A program made the translations under genes and the position numbers. Below, piece by piece: positions 17,237 to 26,711 of a stretch of 64,000 nucleotides of DNA (positions are counted from its first letter, which is position 1; every line of letters starts with the position of its first letter). Source of the stretch: Fimadaptatus sp050946055 (GTDB lineage: Bacteria > Bacillota > Clostridia > Christensenellales > Aristaeellaceae); assembly GCA_050946055.1 (NCBI GenBank), contig JBMNUB010000011.1, forward strand, positions 11,484 to 75,483, in the 5' to 3' direction. The notes beneath the pieces are model-generated. The model was not told the origin of the DNA, did not search any database, and worked only from the letters and a program-made list of their open reading frames with translations.

Positions 17237-18669
17237 AAAAGACATACGTTACCACCATGCCCGACCATGTGGGCGCTTTTCTGGAGGCCAGCCGCCGCAT
17301 ATCGGCGCTGGGGCTGAACATAACGCGCGTCAGCTATGACAAGGCTATAGACCTACACACGCTGTTCATAGAGGTGGAGGGCGGCGAGGAGGAGCTGCGC
17401 TGCGCCGACGGCGAGCTGGAGCAGATAGGCTACTGTCAGGGCGCGGCGCGTCATAAGGGCATAGCGCTGCTCGAATTCCTGCTGCTCGACGTGCCGGGCA
17501 GCGTAACGGCGGTGCTGGAGCTGATAGCGCAAAACGGCATGAACATATCGTTCATAAGCTCGCATTCGGACGGGAGCGGATTCCAGCGCTTCCGCATGGG
17601 GCTGCTGGTCAGGGACGGCATACTGCCGCTGGGCTTTATGGAGAGCGCCAATGCCATATGCAGCACGCGCGAGCTGGACTATGGCCGTGGCAGAAACTAT
17701 GACAACAGCATATTCTATTCGTCATTCGTGAGCGCGCTGGCCGGGCGCATGGACCTCGCGCCCGAGCGCCGCGATGAGCTGATGATAAACGTGAACCTTG
17801 CCATGCAGACTCTGGAGGAGCGCGAGCTGTCGCCGTACAAGACCTTCGACTACATAAGCCGGTTTACCGACATGCTGTCGCGCCATCGCGGCAAGGCGTT
17901 CAGGCCGCGCGTGACTAGGCATGAGCTTACCCCCTCCACTCAGGCGATAGTGATAGAGCCGCCCTGCGGCAGCAACACCACGGTACTGCTAAGCGGTGGA
18001 CAGGCGCTGTTCATAGACACCGGCTATGCCTGCTATCGCGAGGAGATGCTGGCGCTCCTGCGCGAGCTGCTGCCGGACTTTGACGATATGGCCAAGCAGG
18101 CGCTGATAACGCATGCCGATGTGGATCACTGCGGGCTGCTCGACGTGTTCTCAAGCGTACTCATGAGCAGGCGCAGCCGCGACAGCCTTATGCTGGAGCG
18201 CGAGGGCCGCGCCGCGCTGCGCGAGCAGAACGCGCTGCACGCGCCATACATACGCATATGCAAGCTGCTGACCGGCTACGAGCCGCCGCGCCGCGCTGAG
18301 CTAAGGGCGATATGCGGCGCGGAGCGCAATGAAGCGCCGCTCAGCCCGGCGGGCGGATTACGCTTTGGAGACATGGAATTTGAGATATACGAGGGCGCGG
18401 GCGGCCATCTGCCGGGCGAGATAGTGCTGATAGACTACGAGCATGGCGTGGCGTTTACCGGGGATGTGTACGTGAACATCAAGGGCTTTACAAAAGAGCA
18501 GGCCGAGTACAACCGCTGCGCGCCCGTGCTGATGACCTCGGTGGATACCGACCCGCAGCTGGCGGCGCGCGAGCGGGGTGCGCTGATGCGCAGGCTGGGC
18601 GCGGGCGAATGGCGCATATTCGGCGGACATGGGCAGGTGAGGGAGTATGGAGTCACGGACGGCAACTGA
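17233..18669 (+). CDS. ACT-ACT-metallo-beta-lactamase fusion protein
   Basis: A 478-residue protein in three parts. Residues about 1-70 and 76-145 look like ACT ligand-binding domains (the second with LLLDVPGSVTAVLELIAQNG). Residues about 235-475 are an MBL-fold hydrolase with HADVDH (294-299), GGHLPGE (about 390), FTGDV (about 408) and a late GGHG. The third position of the HxHxDH signature is Asp. GTG 17233 overlaps the livG stop, so it is translationally coupled inside livHMG-livF. It may sense amino acids brought in by the transporter and hydrolyse a related compound; function unknown. Confidence 0.7.
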   Translation: MKKTYVTTMPDHVGAFLEASRRISALGLNITRVSYDKAIDLHTLFIEVEGGEEELRCADGELEQIGYCQGAARHKGIALLEFLLLDVPGSVTAVLELIAQNGMNISFISSHSDGSGFQRFRMGLLVRDGILPLGFMESANAICSTRELDYGRGRNYDNSIFYSSFVSALAGRMDLAPERRDELMINVNLAMQTLEERELSPYKTFDYISRFTDMLSRHRGKAFRPRVTRHELTPSTQAIVIEPPCGSNTTVLLSGGQALFIDTGYACYREEMLALLRELLPDFDDMAKQALITHADVDHCGLLDVFSSVLMSRRSRDSLMLEREGRAALREQNALHAPYIRICKLLTGYEPPRRAELRAICGAERNEAPLSPAGGLRFGDMEFEIYEGAGGHLPGEIVLIDYEHGVAFTGDVYVNIKGFTKEQAEYNRCAPVLMTSVDTDPQLAARERGALMRRLGAGEWRIFGGHGQVREYGVTDGN

Positions 18670-18685
18670 GGCTCGGGGCGGCATT

Positions 18686-19390
18686 ATGCTGTCGATAGAG
18701 GGCGCGAGCGTGAACTACGGCGCGCTGCATGCGCTGCGCGGCGCGGATATGTGCGTGCGCGGCGGCGAGATAACCGCGCTGATAGGCATGAACGGCGCGG
18801 GCAAGACCACGCTTCTTAGCGCCGCCATGGGCGTGACGCAGCTGGCCTGCGGGCGGGTGTCGTTCATGGGCGAGAATATAACGCACATGGACGCACTTGC
18901 GCGCATAAGGCGCGGGCTGGCGCTGTGTCCCGAGGGCAGGCAGGTATTTGCCCGCATGAGCGTGGCCGAGAACCTGCGCATGGGCGGCTATACGCTGCCG
19001 CGCCGCGAGGTGAAGCCGCGCATGGAGCAGCTGCTTGAGATGTTCCCGCGGCTGGGCGCGCGGCTCAATCAGCAGGCCGGCACGCTCTCGGGCGGCGAAC
19101 AGCAGTGGCTGGCGATAGCGCGCGCGCTGATGAGCCGCCCCAAGCTGCTTATGATGGACGAACCCACGCTGGGGCTGGCGCCCGAGGCGGTGGACGAGCT
19201 GTTTGAGATGCTGCGCGGCATAGCTGCGGGCGGCGTGACGCTGCTGGTGGTCGAGCAGGACGTGGGCGGCGTGCTGGGTGTGGCGGGCGATGTATACGCG
19301 CTGGAGGGCGGCGTGTGCTGCCTGCTGGGGCGCGCGCAGGCGCTCTCATGCGATGAGGACTTCCGCCGCCAATGGCTGGCGGATGAATGA
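18686..19390 (+). CDS. livF: Liv-type ABC transporter ATP-binding protein LivF
   Basis: Second ATPase of the importer, 234 residues. It shows the LivF start MLSIEGASVNYGALHALRG, Walker A GMNGAGKTT, RRGLALCPEGRQVF, signature LSGGEQQWLAIAR and Walker B LLMMDEPTLGLAP. ATG 18686 fits family length; an in-frame ATG at 18647 inside the upstream gene has GAGGGAG too close to it. Last gene of the transporter operon. Confidence 0.88.
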   Translation: MLSIEGASVNYGALHALRGADMCVRGGEITALIGMNGAGKTTLLSAAMGVTQLACGRVSFMGENITHMDALARIRRGLALCPEGRQVFARMSVAENLRMGGYTLPRREVKPRMEQLLEMFPRLGARLNQQAGTLSGGEQQWLAIARALMSRPKLLMMDEPTLGLAPEAVDELFEMLRGIAAGGVTLLVVEQDVGGVLGVAGDVYALEGGVCCLLGRAQALSCDEDFRRQWLADE

Positions 19391-19414
19391 ACCGGCAATG
19401 CGATACAGAAAATG

Positions 19415-19473
19415 ATACAGAAAACGCGCGCGCTTTGAGCGGATATTGCTGCTCAGAGCGTGCGCGTCTGTAT
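19415..19473. terminator. bidirectional terminator between livF and degV
   Basis: Long imperfect stem: ATACAG (19415-19420) pairs with CTGTAT (19468-19473), then ACGCGC with GCGCGT and TGAGC with GCTCA around the loop. A-rich on the left and T-rich on the right, it can serve both converging operons. Confidence 0.65.
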
Positions 19474-19632
19474 TATGCAGTAAATCTATTTGCCGTGCGC
19501 ATGGCTTTGCGCCGGGAGTTTGGGGCAGGGCATTGAGCTATCGGCCATGTGCGCCGGTATAGGCACATGGCCAATGCTATGAGCCTGTTGTATGCATTAT
19601 GCCGCAGGGCTTGCCGGAGTGCGGCTGGCCTG

Positions 19633-20493
19633 TCAGACCGTGGCGGCGGGTTGAGCGCCGTCCCCGGCCTTGGGCGCGTCTATCCAGGATACGCCCAGAC
19701 TGCCCATGCCCAGATGGATGCCCAGCACCGGCCCAAGCTTGCGCTGTATGACCTCGTGACCCGCCGCTTCCACGCGCAGCTTGAGGTCGGCCATCTGGCT
19801 GTCGGCCATGAAGCCCTCCACTACGCAGCGGCAGGGCGTGTCGGGCAGCGACTTTATCAGCGTCTTGTACTGCTCATGCCGTCCGCGCACCATGCCGGTG
19901 GAAACTATGCAGCCGTCCACGCACTTGAGTACGGGGCGTATGTTCAGTATCGTCGATATGGACATGCGCACGCTGCCCAGACGCCCTGAGCGGCGCAGCG
20001 GGGTTATGTCGTCCACGGTGAAGGTGGTGCGAATGCTGTCGCGCAGCTCACGCAGTGCGCGCGCTACCTCGTGCAGTCCCATGCCGGCGTTTATCATGCG
20101 CCGCGCCTCCAGTATCATAAGATACAGTCCGCCGCTGGTGGTGCGCGAATCGACCACGGCGATGTTCTCGGGATCGGTCTCCTTGGCCGACATGCGCGCG
20201 TTGCCGTATGTTCCCGACAGGCGCGAGCTCATAGTCAGGCACAGCACCTGCGCGCCCGCATCGACGAGGTCGTTGAACACGCTCATGAACGCGGAGAAGG
20301 TGGCCTGCGATGTGCGCAGCTTGTCTATGTTCTGCGCGACCACGCGCTCGTAATCGCCGCTTGCGTCCATATAGCTCTCGTTAAAGGGCGGCTGGCCGGG
20401 CAGCGAGTAGGACATGGGCACTACCGTGACGCCCAGACGCTCTGCCTCGGCGCGGTATAAGTATGCCGACGAATCAGTGACTATCGCTATCAT
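19633..20493 (-). CDS. DegV family fatty-acid-binding protein
   Basis: DegV/FakB family, 286 residues. These proteins bind a fatty acid and can present it to FakA kinase for phosphorylation. It begins MIAIVTDSSAYL and contains TSQATFSAF and the MSSRLSGTYGNA motif that binds the carboxylate in DegV structures. Last gene of the fatty-acid synthesis operon; start overlaps the accA stop by 4 nt (ATGA). The location suggests a role with fatty acids, but no fakA is present here. Confidence 0.85.
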   Translation of the reverse strand: MIAIVTDSSAYLYRAEAERLGVTVVPMSYSLPGQPPFNESYMDASGDYERVVAQNIDKLRTSQATFSAFMSVFNDLVDAGAQVLCLTMSSRLSGTYGNARMSAKETDPENIAVVDSRTTSGGLYLMILEARRMINAGMGLHEVARALRELRDSIRTTFTVDDITPLRRSGRLGSVRMSISTILNIRPVLKCVDGCIVSTGMVRGRHEQYKTLIKSLPDTPCRCVVEGFMADSQMADLKLRVEAAGHEVIQRKLGPVLGIHLGMGSLGVSWIDAPKAGDGAQPAATV

Positions 20494-21269
20494 GTCTGCC
20501 CGCCTCCGATCTTGCGGAATTTTTCGTAGCGATGGGCGAGCAGCTCATCGCAGCTCATGGCGCTGTATTGGGCAATGCTTTCTGCGAGCTGGCTCTTGAG
20601 CGCGGCGTTTACGGCATCAAAGCCGCCGGTTTCGCTTATGACGCGCTCCACTACGCCCAGCTCCAGCAGATCTTCTGCGGTGAGCCTTAGCACATTGCTG
20701 GCTTCCTTTACGCGCTTGGCATCCTTCCATATGATAGAAGCCGCGCCCTCGGGCGATATGACCGAGTATATGGAGTTTTCCAGCATCCACACTTCGTCAG
20801 CCACGGCCAGCGCTATCGCTCCGCCCGAGCCGCCCTCGCCTATGACTATCGATATGACAGGCGTGCGCAGCTCGGCCAGCGTCGCCATGCTCTCGGCTAT
20901 GGCCTGGCTCTGGCCGCGCTCCTCCGCGCCTATGCCGCAGTAAGCGCCCGATGTGTCCACAAAGCAGATTACGGGCCGGTGGAACTTTTCGGCCTGATGG
21001 AACTGACGTATGGCCTTGCGGTAGCCCTCGGGGTGCGCAGAGCCAAAGTTGCGGCGCACGCGCTCGGCAGTCTCATGGCCCTTTTCTATGCCTACCACGG
21101 TCACAGGCACGTCGCCCAGCAGCGCTATGCCCGCCACAACTGCGTGGTCATCGGCAAAGCGGCGGTCGCCGTGCATCTCGGTGAATTCAGTGAATATGTT
21201 GCGTATGTAATCAAGCGCGGTCTGACGCCCCTTGGCGCGCGCGGCCTGTACGCGATCGTATGCGTTCAT
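20490..21269 (-). CDS. accA: acetyl-CoA carboxylase carboxyltransferase subunit alpha
   Basis: With AccD it transfers CO2 from carboxybiotin to acetyl-CoA, giving malonyl-CoA. The 259 residues contain FTEMHGDRRFADD, ICFVDTSGAYCGIGAEERGQ and the oxyanion-hole region IGEGGSGGAIALAVAD. ATG 21269 overlaps the accD stop (ATGA) and has GGAGG 7 nt upstream; a longer frame to 21344 has no such site. The protein lacks the long N-terminal segment of E. coli AccA. Confidence 0.93.
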   Translation of the reverse strand: MNAYDRVQAARAKGRQTALDYIRNIFTEFTEMHGDRRFADDHAVVAGIALLGDVPVTVVGIEKGHETAERVRRNFGSAHPEGYRKAIRQFHQAEKFHRPVICFVDTSGAYCGIGAEERGQSQAIAESMATLAELRTPVISIVIGEGGSGGAIALAVADEVWMLENSIYSVISPEGAASIIWKDAKRVKEASNVLRLTAEDLLELGVVERVISETGGFDAVNAALKSQLAESIAQYSAMSCDELLAHRYEKFRKIGGGQT

Positions 21270-22117
21270 CGCTGCGCCTCCTCTCCCTGTCGATGCAGCA
21301 TCAGCAGGCGCGAGAGCATGTCGCGCATCTCGCGGCGGTCGCATATCATGTCTACAAAGCCCTTCTCCAGCTGGAATTCGGCGCGCTGGAAGCCCGCGGG
21401 CAGCTTTTGCCTTATGGTCTGCTCGATTACGCGCGGCCCTGCAAAGCCTATAAGCGCGTTGGGCTCTGCGATTATCACGTCACCATCCATGGCAAAGGAG
21501 GCGCTGACGCCGCCCGTCGTGGGGTCGGTCAGCACCGCTATGTAGAGCAGTCCCGCGTCCGAATGGCGGCATACGGCGGCGGTGGTCTTGGCCATCTGCA
21601 TAAGCGACAGTATGCCCTCCTGCATGCGCGCGCCGCCCGATACCGTGAAGCCTATCACGGGCAGATGTTCTTCAGTGGCGCGCTCGAACAGGCGCGTTAT
21701 CTTTTCGCCGGTGACCGTACCCATGGAGCCCATCATGAAGAACGGGTCCATCGAGAACACGCCGCATCTGCGGCCCCCCATGGACGCAAAGCCGGTCACT
21801 ACGCTGTCCACCTCGTTGGAGGCGGCGCGCGCCTTTTCCAGCTTGCCCTCGTATTCGGGGAAGTCCAGCGGGTTTCCCGGCTGCATGCCCGCGTCCAGCT
21901 CCTCAAACGAGCCGTCGTCAAAGAGCAGCGCTATGCGCTTGCGCGCGCCTATGCGCATGTGCGCGCCGCAGAAGCGGCATACGAACATGTCGCTCACCAG
22001 AGCGTCGTCAGCCAGCAGGCGCTTGCAGTTGGTGCAGGCAAAGCTCTCGGCGACAACGCCCTGATCGGTGTCCTCAAGCGCGTTCTTGGGGCGGCGGAAC
22101 AGGTTCTTTGGCAGCAT
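21266..22117 (-). CDS. accD: acetyl-CoA carboxylase carboxyltransferase subunit beta
   Basis: Partner of AccA, 283 residues. The N-terminal zinc ribbon has CTNC (about 28-31) and CRFC (about 47-50). FMMGSMGTVTGEKI and SGGARMQEGILSLMQMAKT mark the carboxyltransferase domain. It lies 13 nt after accC and is coupled to accA through a 4-nt overlap. Confidence 0.94.
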   Translation of the reverse strand: MLPKNLFRRPKNALEDTDQGVVAESFACTNCKRLLADDALVSDMFVCRFCGAHMRIGARKRIALLFDDGSFEELDAGMQPGNPLDFPEYEGKLEKARAASNEVDSVVTGFASMGGRRCGVFSMDPFFMMGSMGTVTGEKITRLFERATEEHLPVIGFTVSGGARMQEGILSLMQMAKTTAAVCRHSDAGLLYIAVLTDPTTGGVSASFAMDGDVIIAEPNALIGFAGPRVIEQTIRQKLPAGFQRAEFQLEKGFVDMICDRREMRDMLSRLLMLHRQGEEAQR

Positions 22118-22130
22118 CTATGTCACTTCC

Positions 22131-23468
22131 TTACAGCTTGAGGCCTTCTATAAACGACGTGGTGTAACTGCCGTCTATGAACGCCTTTTCGTTAATCAGG
22201 TCGGAGTGCATGGGGCCGGTGTGATCAACGCCCTCTATCACCATCTCACACAGCGCGGCCTGCATCTTGCGTATGGCCTCGGCGCGCGTGGCGGCGTATA
22301 CTATCAGCTTGCCTATCATCGAATCGTAATAGGGCGGTATCTGATAGCCCTGATAGAGCGCCGTGTCGAACCTTACCCAAGGCCCGCCCGGTATGTGGAG
22401 TATCGATATCTGGCCGCAGCAAGGCGCGAAGTTGTTCTGCGGGTTTTCGGCGTTTATGCGGCATTCTATGGCGTGACCCACCAGCTTTATGTCCTTTTGC
22501 TCAAAGGGCAGCTCAGCGCCCGCCGCCACGCGTATCTGCCACTTTACTATGTCCGTGCCGGACACCATCTCGGTCACGGGATGCTCCACCTGAAGGCGGG
22601 TGTTCATCTCCATGAAGTAGAACTGCTGGTCGGGCGTGACCAGGAACTCCACCGTGCCTACACCCTCATAGTTTACGGCGCGGGCGGCGCGAATGGCCGC
22701 GTCCATCATGCGCGCGCGCGTCTCCTCGCTGAGCGAGGGCGCGGGGCATTCCTCAAGCAGCTTCTGATGCTTGCGCTGCATGGAGCAGTCGCGGTCGCCC
22801 AGGCAGACAACGCCGCCGTGCTGGTCGCACAATAGCTGCATCTCGATGTGCTTGACTTCAGTCAGGTACTTTTCCATGTATACGCCGTCGTCACCGAATG
22901 CGCCGCGCGCCTCGGCACGCGCCTCCAAAAAGGCGCGCTCGACCTGTTCGGGCGATTCGACTAGGCGTATTCCGCGCCCGCCGCCGCCGCTGCGCGCCTT
23001 GATGAGCAGCGGCAGCCCTATGCGCTCAGCCTCGGACTGAGCCTGCTCCACGCTCTCAACCAGGTCGCAGCCCGGAACTACCGGCACTCCGGCGGCGCGC
23101 ATGGTGCGGCGCGCCTCGTCCTTGTCGCCCATGCGGGTGATTATGTCGGCTGCCGGGCCTATGAACTTTATGTTGTTTGCGGCGCATTTGCGGGCGAACT
23201 CGGCGTTCTCGCTGAGCAGCCCGTAGCCGGGATGTATGGCCTGCGCGCCGGAAACTATGGCGGCGGAGATTATCCCGTCCATGTTGAGATAGCTCTTTGA
23301 CACCGGCGCCGGGCCTATGCATATGCTCTCGTCGGCAAGCGACACGTGCAGCGCATCGCGGTCGGCCTCGGAAAACACGGCCACCGTGGATACGCCCATC
23401 TCCTTGCAGGCGCGGATTATGCGCACGGCGATCTCGCCGCGGTTTGCGATCAATATCTTGGGAAACAA
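22131..23468 (-). CDS. accC: acetyl-CoA carboxylase biotin carboxylase subunit
   Basis: ATP-dependent carboxylation of the biotin on AccB. The 445 residues show the ATP-grasp fold: FPKILIANRGEIAVRIIRA, the glycine loop KARSGGGGRGIRL, and EMNTRLQVEHPVTEM. The start is TTG 23468, placed by the family N-terminus and by GGAGG (23475-23479) 6 nt upstream; longer upstream frames have no homology. Confidence 0.94.
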   Translation of the reverse strand: MFPKILIANRGEIAVRIIRACKEMGVSTVAVFSEADRDALHVSLADESICIGPAPVSKSYLNMDGIISAAIVSGAQAIHPGYGLLSENAEFARKCAANNIKFIGPAADIITRMGDKDEARRTMRAAGVPVVPGCDLVESVEQAQSEAERIGLPLLIKARSGGGGRGIRLVESPEQVERAFLEARAEARGAFGDDGVYMEKYLTEVKHIEMQLLCDQHGGVVCLGDRDCSMQRKHQKLLEECPAPSLSEETRARMMDAAIRAARAVNYEGVGTVEFLVTPDQQFYFMEMNTRLQVEHPVTEMVSGTDIVKWQIRVAAGAELPFEQKDIKLVGHAIECRINAENPQNNFAPCCGQISILHIPGGPWVRFDTALYQGYQIPPYYDSMIGKLIVYAATRAEAIRKMQAALCEMVIEGVDHTGPMHSDLINEKAFIDGSYTTSFIEGLKL

Positions 23469-23843
23469 ATTACGCCTCCTGGCGCATATGGCGCGCCCGC
23501 GCGTGCCATATGCACGCAAACAGCGCCGCCTGCGCAGCAAAAGAATAGTTTGGCGGACGGGGAACGCATCCCCGGCCGCTTGCGCCTGTTTAGGCCTTGG
23601 CAGGTATACCTGCACATACAAGACCGCAGGGCGGATATCGCTACCTAGGGGAAGAAAATTGCAAATACCTAAAATGCCCATCGCGCATGCAGCTTGGCAA
23701 AGCAGAGCCTTGCGACGCTGACAGATAAGCCTTGCATGCCGGGCTAACCAACCTAGGCACACATGCGCAAAGACGGCAAAGCGCCATCCCGCCGGCCTTA
23801 ACTCGGGCTTGCCATATGTGCCGGCGCGCCCAACGCCTGATGG
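23469..23843 (-). other. 375-nt gap within the fatty-acid operon
   Basis: An unusually long space between fabZ and accC in an otherwise tightly packed operon. A perfect 14-bp palindrome GCAGGTATACCTGC lies at 23600-23613. I see no convincing promoter, terminator or small gene on either strand. Confidence 0.4.
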
Positions 23844-24254
23844 TCAGGTCACAACAAACTGGAACTCGCCGCTGGAGCAAAGCTCGCCGTCCACGCGCGC
23901 CTCGCCCGTGCATACGTACAGGTTGGCCATGCGGCGCTTGAGCTTTATCTCGGTCATCAGCACGTCTCCGGGGCGCACGGGGCGGCGGAAGCGCACCTTG
24001 TCTATGCCCGCATAGAGCGGGGTATGACCCTTTATCTCGCCCGCCAGCAGCACGCAGGCGGTCTGCGCGATTATCTCGCACTGTATCACGCCCGGCATTA
24101 TCGGGTTGCCCGGAAAGTGGCCGCGCAGAAAGAACTCGTCGCCGCGCACGGTATAGCTGCCGTGCGCGGCGCCCTCCTCGTCCATGTGCGCCTCGTCCAG
24201 CAGCAGCATGTCGTCGCGATGGGGGAGTATGTCCATTATCTCCTCTTTGGTCAT
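23844..24254 (-). CDS. fabZ: 3-hydroxyacyl-ACP dehydratase FabZ
   Basis: Dehydrates beta-hydroxyacyl-ACP in chain elongation. The 136 residues contain the opening ILPHRDDMLLLDE and the hot-dog active-site motif HFPGNPIMPGVIQCEIIAQ with catalytic His and Glu. ATG 24254 is chosen because GGGAGG lies 7 nt upstream; GTG 24260 is too close to it. 16 nt after accB. Confidence 0.94.
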   Translation of the reverse strand: MTKEEIMDILPHRDDMLLLDEAHMDEEGAAHGSYTVRGDEFFLRGHFPGNPIMPGVIQCEIIAQTACVLLAGEIKGHTPLYAGIDKVRFRRPVRPGDVLMTEIKLKRRMANLYVCTGEARVDGELCSSGEFQFVVT

Positions 24255-24270
24255 GTCCACACCTCCCTCG

Positions 24271-24723
24271 TCAATAGAGCTTGAACAGCGTCTGACCGTA
24301 TTCGACCACGCTGCCGCTCTGCGCGCATATGTCCACTATCTCGCCGTCCTGAGTGGCGGTAATCTCGTTCATGAGCTTCATGGCTTCGACTATGCACAGC
24401 ACATCGCCCTTCTTGACCCGGTCGCCGACCTTGACATAAGGCTCGGAGTCGGGCGAGGGCGCGGCATAGAACACGCCTACCAGCGGGCTCTTTACCTCTA
24501 CTACATCGTTGAAGTCCACGCCGCGGTCATCGTGCGGCACATTGGGCGCGGCGGGCGCGGCCGCAGGCTCAGCCATGGGCGCGGGGGCGGGCGCGGCGGC
24601 GACAGGCGCGGCGCAGGCAGCGCGCTCCAGCTTTATGTGCGCGCCGCACTCGTCTATCTCTATCGCGCTCAGGCCGCTCTCGCGCATTATGGCCGCAAGC
24701 TCGCGTATCTCGTCTATCTTCAT
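24271..24723 (-). CDS. accB: acetyl-CoA carboxylase biotin carboxyl carrier protein
   Basis: Carries biotin between AccC and AccA/D. The 150 residues have an N-terminal helical region (MKIDEIRELAAIMRESGLS), an Ala/Pro-rich hinge (about 38-60) and a biotinyl domain with EAMKLMNE around the biotinylated Lys. Start overlaps the fabF stop by 4 nt. Confidence 0.95.
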   Translation of the reverse strand: MKIDEIRELAAIMRESGLSAIEIDECGAHIKLERAACAAPVAAAPAPAPMAEPAAAPAAPNVPHDDRGVDFNDVVEVKSPLVGVFYAAPSPDSEPYVKVGDRVKKGDVLCIVEAMKLMNEITATQDGEIVDICAQSGSVVEYGQTLFKLY

Positions 24724-25949
24724 TTGAACCTCCTGAGTGCCACAACCGCATTGTGGCCGCCAAAGCCCAGCGAAGTGGATATGGCGCAGTCAAGCTGCAT
24801 CTTGCGCGCAGCGTTGGGCGTGTAGTCCAGATCGCAGTCGGGGTCGGGCTCGTTGAGGTTGATGGTGGGCGGCACTATGCCGTCGTTTAGCGCCAGCACG
24901 CATGCGCACAGCTCCACAGCGCCGGTCGCGCCCAGCATGTGGCCGTGCATGGACTTGGTGGAGGATATCACGGCGCGGCGCGCCTCGTCCTCGCCCAGAG
25001 CCATCTTTATGGCCAGCGTCTCGGTGCGGTCGTTGAGCGGAGTGCCGGTGCCGTGGGCGTTTATGTAGAGCTGGCCGTCTATGCCGCCCATCTGCTCCAC
25101 GGCCTGACGTATGGCGCGCGCCGCGCCCTTGCCCTCGGGATCGGGAGCGGTGATGTGGTGCGCGTCGCAGGTGTTGCCGTAGCCCACTACCTCGCAGAGT
25201 ATGTTGGCACCGCGCGCACGCGCATGCTCCAGCTCCTCAAGCACCAGTATGCCCGCGCCTTCGCCCATAGTAAAGCCCGAGCGGCGCTTGTCAAAGGGCA
25301 GGGAGGCGACCGTGGGATCGTCGGTCTCGCACAGCGCCTTGCAGTTGCAAAAGCCCGCCACGCCCATGGGCTCTATCGCGGCTTCGGCGCCGCCCGCGAT
25401 TATCGCGGTGGCATAGCCGTCCTTTATGGCGCGATACGCCTCGCCCACGGCATTGGTGGAGGTGGCGCACGCGGTCACTACGGGCAGGGAAGGCCCCTGC
25501 GCGTTGAACTTTATGGCGATGTTGCCGGTGGCGATGTTGGCTATCATCATGGGTATGTACAGCGGCGACACGCGCGAAGGCCCGCGCTTCAGCAGCTTTT
25601 CGGCCTCGGTGAACGAGGTGTGGAAGCCGCCTATGCCGCTGCCCACGTATACGCCCAGCTGCTCAGGGTCAATACTGCCCATTATGCCGGACTGCGTTAC
25701 AGCCTGGTAAGCGGCGGCCATAGCGTACTGGGAATACAGATCCATGCGGCGGCCGTCGCCCTTTTCCATGCCGTAGTTGGTTATGTCAAAATCGCGCACC
25801 TCGCCCGCGACCTTGCACTTATAGTCGGTCGTGTCAAAGCGGGTTATCGGGCCTATACCGCAGCGGCCCGCATATAGGCTGTCGCGGAAGGCGGGTATGT
25901 CGTTGCCAATGGGCGATATTACGCCCATGCCGGTTATTACTACTCGCAT
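24720..25949 (-). CDS. fabF: beta-ketoacyl-ACP synthase II
   Basis: Condensing enzyme for chain elongation, 409 residues. The Cys-His-His triad is visible in VTACATSTNAVGEA, AHGTGTPLNDRTE and STKSMHGHMLGATGA. Lys in that third motif is also conserved. Located between fabG and accB, as in other FabT-controlled operons. Confidence 0.96.
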   Translation of the reverse strand: MRVVITGMGVISPIGNDIPAFRDSLYAGRCGIGPITRFDTTDYKCKVAGEVRDFDITNYGMEKGDGRRMDLYSQYAMAAAYQAVTQSGIMGSIDPEQLGVYVGSGIGGFHTSFTEAEKLLKRGPSRVSPLYIPMMIANIATGNIAIKFNAQGPSLPVVTACATSTNAVGEAYRAIKDGYATAIIAGGAEAAIEPMGVAGFCNCKALCETDDPTVASLPFDKRRSGFTMGEGAGILVLEELEHARARGANILCEVVGYGNTCDAHHITAPDPEGKGAARAIRQAVEQMGGIDGQLYINAHGTGTPLNDRTETLAIKMALGEDEARRAVISSTKSMHGHMLGATGAVELCACVLALNDGIVPPTINLNEPDPDCDLDYTPNAARKMQLDCAISTSLGFGGHNAVVALRRFK

Positions 25950-25958
25950 CGTTCTACC

Positions 25959-26711
25959 TCACATGTAAAGGCCGCCGTTGACGCTTAGCACCATGCCGGT
26001 TATGTACGCGGCGCGGTCGCCCGCCAGGAAGCATACGGCCTCGGCAATCTCCTCGGGCTCTGCCATGCGCCCCATGGGTACGGCGCTCACGCCCTTGCTC
26101 AGCGCGTCCTCGCCCAGAGCTGCGGTCATCTCGGTGCGCACATAGCCGGGGGCTACGGCGTTTACGGTGACTCCGCGCCCGGCCAGCTCGCGCGCCAGCG
26201 TCTTGGTCAGGCCGATCATGCCGGCCTTGGCGGAGGCATAGTTGGCCTGACCCGCGTTGCCCATCTGACCGGCTACGGAGGCTATGTTGATTATGTGACC
26301 CTTGCGGCGGCGCACAAAGTCGCTCATCGCCGCCTGAGTGAGCAGGAACGCGCCGGTAAGGTTCACATCGATGACCCTGCGGAAGTCCTCCTCCTTCATG
26401 CGCAGCGATATGCCGTCGCGGGTTATGCCCGCGTTGTTTACCAGTATATCGACAGGACCCAGCTCGTCGCGCACGGCCTTGACAGCGTCCTTTACCTCAT
26501 CGGAATTGGACACGTCGCACTTTGCGGCCATGGCGCGCACGCCCAGCGCGCGGACGGCAGCCAGAGTCTCCTCGGCGGCCTGCGCGTTTCCGGCGTAAAG
26601 TATGGCTATGTCAGCGCCGGCCTCGGCCAGACGCAGCGCTATCGCGCGGCCTATGCCGCGCGAGCCGCCGCTTATCAGGGCTATGCGCCCGGAAAGCGAT
26701 TCGCTCAGCAT
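25959..26711 (-). CDS. fabG: 3-oxoacyl-ACP reductase FabG
   Basis: NADPH-dependent short-chain dehydrogenase, 250 residues. It has the Rossmann motif SGGSRGIGRAIA, NNAGITRDG, the catalytic Ser and YASAKAGMIG (Tyr-X3-Lys), and the NAVAPGYVRTEM region. ATG 26711 follows AAGGAGGAG and overlaps fabD by 7 nt. Confidence 0.95.
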   Translation of the reverse strand: MLSESLSGRIALISGGSRGIGRAIALRLAEAGADIAILYAGNAQAAEETLAAVRALGVRAMAAKCDVSNSDEVKDAVKAVRDELGPVDILVNNAGITRDGISLRMKEEDFRRVIDVNLTGAFLLTQAAMSDFVRRRKGHIINIASVAGQMGNAGQANYASAKAGMIGLTKTLARELAGRGVTVNAVAPGYVRTEMTAALGEDALSKGVSAVPMGRMAEPEEIAEAVCFLAGDRAAYITGMVLSVNGGLYM

